Assembly (NCBI GenBank): GCA_002296225.1
Contig: DBHR01000024.1
Location: forward strand, 1-33,133
Reading direction: 5' to 3'
Origin: Acidobacteria bacterium UBA823
GTDB taxonomy: Bacteria > Acidobacteriota > Vicinamibacteria > Vicinamibacterales > UBA823
Length of the DNA: 33,133 nt
The translations under genes were made by a program, and so were the position numbers. Each line of letters opens with the position of its first letter. Within the stretch, counting starts at the first letter, position 1. Positions 29,001 to 33,133 of the stretch are shown here, one piece after another. The notes under the pieces were generated by a model. That model had not been told where the DNA came from. It saw only the letters and a list, made by a program, of their open reading frames with translations, and did no database searches.

Positions 29001-31301
29001 GTGAATCAGCTTGGGTGGAACGAATTGGGAAGGACGACTGGACGGTCGGCAGTGTTGATGCTCGTAATGGTGTTGGGTGCGGGCATAAACGGGTCGGCGG
29101 CGCAATCGGCGGATGGTGACGGCGGTGGCGCGGTCAACCCAGTTTCTGGCGCAACGGCTGAAATGATTGACAGCGAACCGTTGCTGGATGGCCAAATTCT
29201 TGGGGATCCGACCTGGATGGCAATCGAACCGGTCATTGGTTTTACGCAGACGACACCCGAAGAAGGCCAACCCGCCTCTGAGCGTACCGAAGTCCGCATC
29301 GCCTATTCGACCGACACGCTATTTTTTGGGGTGATCTGCTACGACGATGATCCGTCGACACTCATCATCTCGGATAGCCGCCGCGATTCGCCGCTCAATG
29401 AGACCGACAGTTTTCAGATCATTCTTGATACCTACCTCGACCAGCAGAACGGTTTTGTGTTTGGCACCAATCCTTCCGGTCTCGAATACGATGGCCAAGT
29501 TACGAGCGAAGGCCAAGGCACTGGCAGGTTCGTGGGCGGCGGAAGTGGCGGGGGCCGGCAGCAGCAAGGTTCTGGGCAGGGACTTAATATCAACTGGGAC
29601 GGGTCGTGGGAAGTCCGCACTCAGGTGACCGACTTCGGCTGGAGCGCCGAGTTTGCGATTCCGTTCCGAACGCTCCGTTATCCGGGGGAGACCCTTCAAA
29701 CCTGGGGGCTGAACTTTCAGCGGAATATTCGGCGCCGGAACGAGACAGCGTTTTGGGCGCCGTTGCCGCGCCAGTACAATCTTTATCGCCTGTCGATGGC
29801 TGGTAGATTGACCCAGTTGCGGGTGCCACCGCAACAAAACTTAAAGCTTGTTCCGTATCTGCTTGGTGACGCAGTGCACTCGGATGTTGCCAGTAGCGAT
29901 ACGTTAGTTCAGGGTGATGTCGGTCTTGATGTGAAATACAGTGTCACGCCGAGCCTGACACTGGATGCGACTTACAACACTGATTTCGCACAAGTGGAGG
30001 TGGACGATCAGCAGGTCAATCTGGATCGGTTTAATCTATTTTTTCCTGAAAAGCGGCCGTTTTTTCTGGAAAATGCTGGCCTATTCGGCGTCGGCAACTC
30101 CGGAATGGCTGAGTTGTTCTTTAGCCGTCGAATCGGTATCGGGCCGAACGGCACGGTGATTCCGATCGTGGGTGGTGCCCGGCTGTCAGGTCAGGTCGGT
30201 GGGAACGTAAATGTCGGCCTACTCAGTATGCAGACCGAGGAAGTTGCGGGCGTCGCCCCATCGAACAACTTCACGGTCGGTCGAATTCGAAAAGATTTGC
30301 CGAACCGCTCGAACATTGGCGCCATTCTTGTTAATCGGCAGGCTTCAGGTAACCTGGCTGGCTCGGACGACTACAATCGGACGTACGGCATCGACGGGCG
30401 TGTGGGGATTGGCCAAAACACGACAATTAATGGTTTTGTGGCTCGGACAAAGACGCCGGGAAAGGTCGGGTCCGACCATGCTTACAGCCTGAGGTATGTC
30501 TACAATTCACAGGCGTGGCAACACGACTACAGCTATGGCGTGGTCGGACAGAATTTTAATCCTGAAGTTGGCTTTCTCAGGCGTAGCGGTTATCGCAACT
30601 TCAATAGTCGCTCGATGTACACCTTTCGACTTGGTCCAGACGCCCCGCTGAAGCTTCATGAACTCCGACCGCACGTGAGATGGAGCTCTTTCTGGGACTT
30701 TAACGGATTTCAGGAAACCAGTAGCGCGCACATTGATAACCATTGGGAGTTCAAGAATGGCACTGAAATACATACGGGTATGAATCTCAAGACCGAAGGT
30801 GTGACAGACGCGTTTAACATTATGCCTGGCATTGTTGTGCCCCCAGGCACCTACGATCACAAGGAAATGCAGTTAGTCGTCATGACCAGTCAGGCTTTGC
30901 CATGGAGTGTTCAGCTTTACACGTGGGCAGGCGGAGCCTGGGGTGGAGACCGCCTGACAATTCGGCCGTCGGTGCGCTACCGCATGGGAGAAGCTTTCAA
31001 CACTGAGGTCAGTCTGAGTCGAAATAAGTACGATCTTTCCGGTGGGGAGTTCGTGACCAATCTTATAATTGCTAGGACGTCGTATTCGTTCACGCCACGG
31101 GTATTCATCCAGAGCCTGATCCAGTACAACGACAAAGCCGACTTGTGGTCGAGCAACCTTCGCTTCGGTATCCTCGGGCAAGCCAATACCGGGTTGTTTC
31201 TCGTCTACAACGACACGCATGGTCTCGGTGGGCCTATCCCAGAGACGTCCGGGCGAAGTCTTATACTTAAATACAGCCACCTGTTCGACGTATTGCAGTA
31301 G
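29001..31301 (+). CDS. Exported DUF5916 / CBM9-like outer-membrane protein
   Basis: The product (766 residues from this start) has a signal peptide (GRSAVLMLVMVLGAGINGSAAQ). Then comes a CBM9-like carbohydrate-binding domain starting at SEPLLDGQILGDPTW and including FFGVICYDDDP and DSFQIILDTYLDQQNGFVF. The DUF5916 region follows, with DFAQVEVDDQQVNLDRF, FFPEKRPFFLENAG and FFSRRIGI. The C-terminal half is rich in alternating polar and aromatic strands, consistent with an outer-membrane beta-barrel. Function is unknown; surface binding or uptake is plausible. GTG 29001 is preferred for its GAGGAGAG ribosome-binding site; ATG 28959 has none and would put the GC hairpin inside the coding region. 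Confidence 0.85.
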   Translation: MNQLGWNELGRTTGRSAVLMLVMVLGAGINGSAAQSADGDGGGAVNPVSGATAEMIDSEPLLDGQILGDPTWMAIEPVIGFTQTTPEEGQPASERTEVRIAYSTDTLFFGVICYDDDPSTLIISDSRRDSPLNETDSFQIILDTYLDQQNGFVFGTNPSGLEYDGQVTSEGQGTGRFVGGGSGGGRQQQGSGQGLNINWDGSWEVRTQVTDFGWSAEFAIPFRTLRYPGETLQTWGLNFQRNIRRRNETAFWAPLPRQYNLYRLSMAGRLTQLRVPPQQNLKLVPYLLGDAVHSDVASSDTLVQGDVGLDVKYSVTPSLTLDATYNTDFAQVEVDDQQVNLDRFNLFFPEKRPFFLENAGLFGVGNSGMAELFFSRRIGIGPNGTVIPIVGGARLSGQVGGNVNVGLLSMQTEEVAGVAPSNNFTVGRIRKDLPNRSNIGAILVNRQASGNLAGSDDYNRTYGIDGRVGIGQNTTINGFVARTKTPGKVGSDHAYSLRYVYNSQAWQHDYSYGVVGQNFNPEVGFLRRSGYRNFNSRSMYTFRLGPDAPLKLHELRPHVRWSSFWDFNGFQETSSAHIDNHWEFKNGTEIHTGMNLKTEGVTDAFNIMPGIVVPPGTYDHKEMQLVVMTSQALPWSVQLYTWAGGAWGGDRLTIRPSVRYRMGEAFNTEVSLSRNKYDLSGGEFVTNLIIARTSYSFTPRVFIQSLIQYNDKADLWSSNLRFGILGQANTGLFLVYNDTHGLGGPIPETSGRSLILKYSHLFDVLQ

Positions 31302-31375
31302 AGCATTGGGTCGCTGAGGTCGACTCGGCACCGCTGCTTGCATCGTCTAGTGGTGATCGCGTACCGTCGGCCAAC

Positions 31376-31969
31376 ATGACCGATACCTCGCGCGGCCCCT
31401 GGATCGAAACGTATAACGAGGATACATCCGGCCTAGATCCCGCGCTGCAGGATCTCTATGCCGCGGTGCGGGATCCGCGCGGCCACGTCGACAACATCTT
31501 AAAGATTCACAGCCTACACCCCGCCTCGCTGCAGGTGCACCACGAGTTCTACAAGCTGGCGATGCACGGTTCATCGCCGCTGAACAGGATTCAGCGGGAG
31601 ATGATTGCCGTTGTAGTGTCTGCCGAGAACGCGTGCCACTATTGAATTCGCCATCACGCAGCGGGCCTGCGTCGGCTAACCCGTGATGACAGCTTGGTCG
31701 AACAGCTGGCGACCAACTACCGCGCGGCTGACTTGTCCAAAGCCGATCGCGCCATGCTCGACTATGCGACCTTGCTGACGCGTGAGCCCGGGGCCGTCCG
31801 GAAGGTCGACATCGATCGTCTCCAGGGGGCTGGTTTCAGTGACAGGGCAATTCTGGACATCAATTTGGTGACCGGCTACTTCGCGTTTGTTAATCGTCTA
31901 GCCGATGGTTTGGGTGTGCCGCTTGAGGAGTTCTGGGATGCTGACGAGACTACGACTGAGAAATCCTGA
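31376..31969 (+). CDS. AhpD-like (CMD family) peroxidase-related selenoprotein, CxxU motif, TGA at 31643-31645 read as Sec
   Basis: The frame from ATG 31376 meets TGA at codon 90 and continues, without frameshift, for 107 more codons to TGA at 31967-31969. Reading the TGA as selenocysteine gives 197 residues, the usual length of AhpD-like peroxidase-related proteins. Around it the family motif E-x11-C-x2-C-x3-H is complete except that the second Cys is the TGA codon: Glu75, Cys87, Sec90, His94. The spacing equals that of Glu118, Cys130, Cys133 and His137 in Mycobacterium tuberculosis AhpD. Conserved sequence lies on both sides (NRIQREMIAVVVSAENACHY before, IRHHAAGL after). A hairpin suited to a bacterial SECIS begins 10 bases after the TGA. 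The expected role is reduction of peroxides or thiol oxidoreduction in the cytoplasm. TGA is an ordinary stop elsewhere in the window. The start has no clear ribosome-binding site, but there is no other ATG, GTG or TTG in frame back to the end of the previous gene. Confidence 0.85.
31656..31672 (+). promoter_or_regulatory. Candidate bacterial SECIS hairpin
   Basis: ACGCAG (31656-31661) and CTGCGT (31667-31672) form a perfect 6-bp stem around the 5-base loop CGGGC. The stem begins 10 bases after the TGA and the loop Gs lie 18-20 bases after it, within the distance usual for bacterial SECIS elements, which sit inside the coding region and need a G near the start of the apical loop. CATC (31652-31655) and GATG (31685-31688) could add a lower stem. 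It should recruit SelB to insert selenocysteine. Confidence 0.7.
31925..31930 (+). promoter_or_regulatory. Ribosome-binding site of the small exported protein, inside the selenoprotein gene
   Basis: GAGGAG seven bases before ATG 31938, within the last codons of the selenoprotein gene. It fixes the downstream start and suggests coupled translation. Confidence 0.75.
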
Positions 31970-32444
31970 GTCGCGCGTTCGCTTGGCCGCGTTGGTGCTG
32001 GCTGTCACCGCACTGACAGCACGTCCGGGAGCCTTTGAGTTTCAAGATGCCTCCACTGTTGGCGTTGACGTGGCGGGTGCTTGGCAGGCCAGCACCTACA
32101 TTCTAAAAGATGGCACCGAGCATCTGGTCACCGGTCAGATTTTTTTCACGGGGAGCAACTGGACCGTCCTGTTTTTTGTGCTCGACGACTTTGGGTTGGC
32201 ACGACGCGGTTCGGGAGAAGGTGGCACCTTCACGCTGACTGGGGACCAACTGGTGTTAACGCACCGATACCACTTGTCGGCCGGCGAAGCGATGCCCGGA
32301 CTAGCGGCGAGCGAGTTACGCATGGTGGCGCGCGGGCCGGACACGAACGCGCCCCAGGAGCCGTGTCAGGTGATTCGCGACGATGACCGGCTACGGCTGA
32401 ACTTCCCGAGTGGCAACGCGATGACCTTCATCCGCGCGATGTGA
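31938..32444 (+). CDS. Small exported protein of unknown function
   Basis: The 168-residue product has a basic N-terminus (MLTRLRLRNPESRVR) followed by a hydrophobic signal segment (LAALVLAVTALTARPGA). The mature part of about 130 residues looks beta-rich with repeated short strands (GAWQASTYILKDG, TGQIFFTGSNWTVLFFVLDD, GTFTLTGDQLVLTHRYHLS and a final LRLNFPSGNAMTFIRA), like lipocalin-type barrels that begin with a G-x-W motif. I do not recognise a named family. The gene overlaps the 3' end of the selenoprotein gene by 32 bases in another frame, with a good ribosome-binding site. The frame is open upstream to 31905, but the strong site favours ATG 31938. Confidence 0.75.
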   Translation: MLTRLRLRNPESRVRLAALVLAVTALTARPGAFEFQDASTVGVDVAGAWQASTYILKDGTEHLVTGQIFFTGSNWTVLFFVLDDFGLARRGSGEGGTFTLTGDQLVLTHRYHLSAGEAMPGLAASELRMVARGPDTNAPQEPCQVIRDDDRLRLNFPSGNAMTFIRAM

Positions 32445-32479
32445 GAGCGTTAGTATCGTCGCGGGTGGTCGCGGTAGAT

Positions 32480-33133
32480 TCAGTTCTTAAAGAATTCCTT
32501 TTTGAGCCTCAGCAGCAGCGGGATTGAGAAGAGCACTGACACCAAGTTTGGGATGGCCATCAGGCCGTTCAGCGTGTCGGCGACACTCCAGATGAGTTCT
32601 AGTGAACCAGTCGCTCCCAGGTAAATAAAGACTAGCCAGAGAATCCGATAAGGTAGGGCGACCTTAGCGCCGAACAGGTAGACGATGCCGGTCTCGCCGT
32701 AGTAGCTCCACCCAATCACCGTCGAGAAAGCAAACAGCATGATGCTACTGGTGACAATGATGTTACCGAACACGCCCGGTAATCCCGAACGAAACGCCTC
32801 GCCCGAAAGTGCGGCGCCAGTCATGCCCTCGATCTGCCAGGTGTCGGTAACCAGAATGGCCAGCCCGGTAACGGTGCAGACCAGGACCGTATCGACGAAT
32901 ACCTCGAAGATCCCGTAAAGTCCCTGTCTCACAGGGTGGTCCGTCTTAGCGGCCGCGTGCACCATCGGCGCGCTACCGAGGCCCGCCTCGTTGGAGAACA
33001 GTCCGCGTGCGATACCAGCCCGCATCCCGGCGCGCACGGTCGCACCGGCAAAACCACCAGTCGCGGCTGCACCACTGAACGCGCTCTCAAAAACGAGTGC
33101 GACGGCACCAGGAAGGTCGGCATAGTGGAGCAG
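32480..33133 (-). CDS. AGCS family alanine/glycine:cation symporter, C-terminal part (5' end outside window)
   Basis: The frame is open to the right edge of the window, giving the last 217 residues. The AGCS signature block is evident: AFSGAAATGGFAGATVRAGM followed by GIARGLFSNEAGLGSAPMVHAAA, then several hydrophobic membrane segments and a basic tail ending LLRLKKEFFKN. These transporters import alanine or glycine with Na+ or H+ across the inner membrane. The internal GTG 33037 is not the start, because conserved residues precede it. The gene is convergent with the small exported protein gene, with 35 bases between stops and no clear terminator. It complements the peptidases of the region by taking up released amino acids, by inference. 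Confidence 0.92.
   Translation of the reverse strand: MLHYADLPGAVALVFESAFSGAAATGGFAGATVRAGMRAGIARGLFSNEAGLGSAPMVHAAAKTDHPVRQGLYGIFEVFVDTVLVCTVTGLAILVTDTWQIEGMTGAALSGEAFRSGLPGVFGNIIVTSSIMLFAFSTVIGWSYYGETGIVYLFGAKVALPYRILWLVFIYLGATGSLELIWSVADTLNGLMAIPNLVSVLFSIPLLLRLKKEFFKN

Noticed and set aside
31376..31969. Two separate small genes, or a pseudogene with a nonsense mutation
   Set aside because: No frameshift, no start site with ribosome-binding site after the TGA, conserved residues on both sides, TGA exactly at an active-site Cys and a SECIS-like hairpin; read-through as Sec explains all.

Overview
The window comes from a GC-rich (about 60%), Gram-negative-type bacterium. The gene content suggests a heterotrophic Acidobacteriota of the Vicinamibacteria kind: a DUF5117-type metalloprotease, a sortilin/BNR-repeat exoprotein, a DUF5916 outer-membrane protein, an exported D-aminoacylase and exported S9, M14 and M28 peptidases, mostly with clear Sec signal peptides. 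This placement is inferred from protein families; no marker gene is present. I see no tRNA, rRNA, CRISPR array, insertion sequence or prophage.

Layout. 1-843: 3' end of a PhoD-like phosphatase. 943-4176 (+): DUF1326 protein, DUF2182 membrane protein, FAD-dependent D-amino-acid dehydrogenase-like oxidase and a SLOG-fold protein in one tight run. 4262-8854 (-): exported zinc metalloprotease and S9 peptidase. 8970-12397 (+): exported D-aminoacylase-like amidohydrolase, PTP-like exported protein and M20 peptidase. 12502-14507 (-): FG-GAP repeat protein followed by an exported HpcH/HpaI-type aldolase. 14835-23127 (+): BNR-repeat exoprotein, glutaminyl-peptide cyclotransferase, cupin, DUF1499 protein, M14 carboxypeptidase, methyltransferase and alpha/beta hydrolase. 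23266-24903 (-): exported M28 peptidase. 25109-32444 (+): exported amidase, aconitase-superfamily hydratase with swivel domain first, DUF5916 protein, an AhpD-like protein with an in-frame TGA, and a small exported protein. 32480-33133 (-): C-terminal part of an AGCS alanine/glycine:cation symporter.

How it fits together. Most genes process peptides outside the cytoplasm: endopeptidase, S9, M14, M28 and M20 exo- or dipeptidases, D-aminoacylase, amidase and glutaminyl cyclotransferase, with amino-acid uptake (AGCS) and D-amino-acid oxidation (DadA-like). This suggests life on protein-rich detritus.

Main discovery. At 31376-31969 the frame of an AhpD/carboxymuconolactone-decarboxylase-like peroxidase runs through a TGA (31643-31645) placed exactly where the second active-site cysteine of the CxxC motif belongs. 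The flanking residues (Glu 12 before the first Cys, HH after the TGA) match the family, and a 6-bp hairpin with a G-containing 5-nt loop starts 10 nt after the TGA, as expected of a bacterial SECIS. I read it as a CxxU selenoprotein, not as a pseudogene or two genes.
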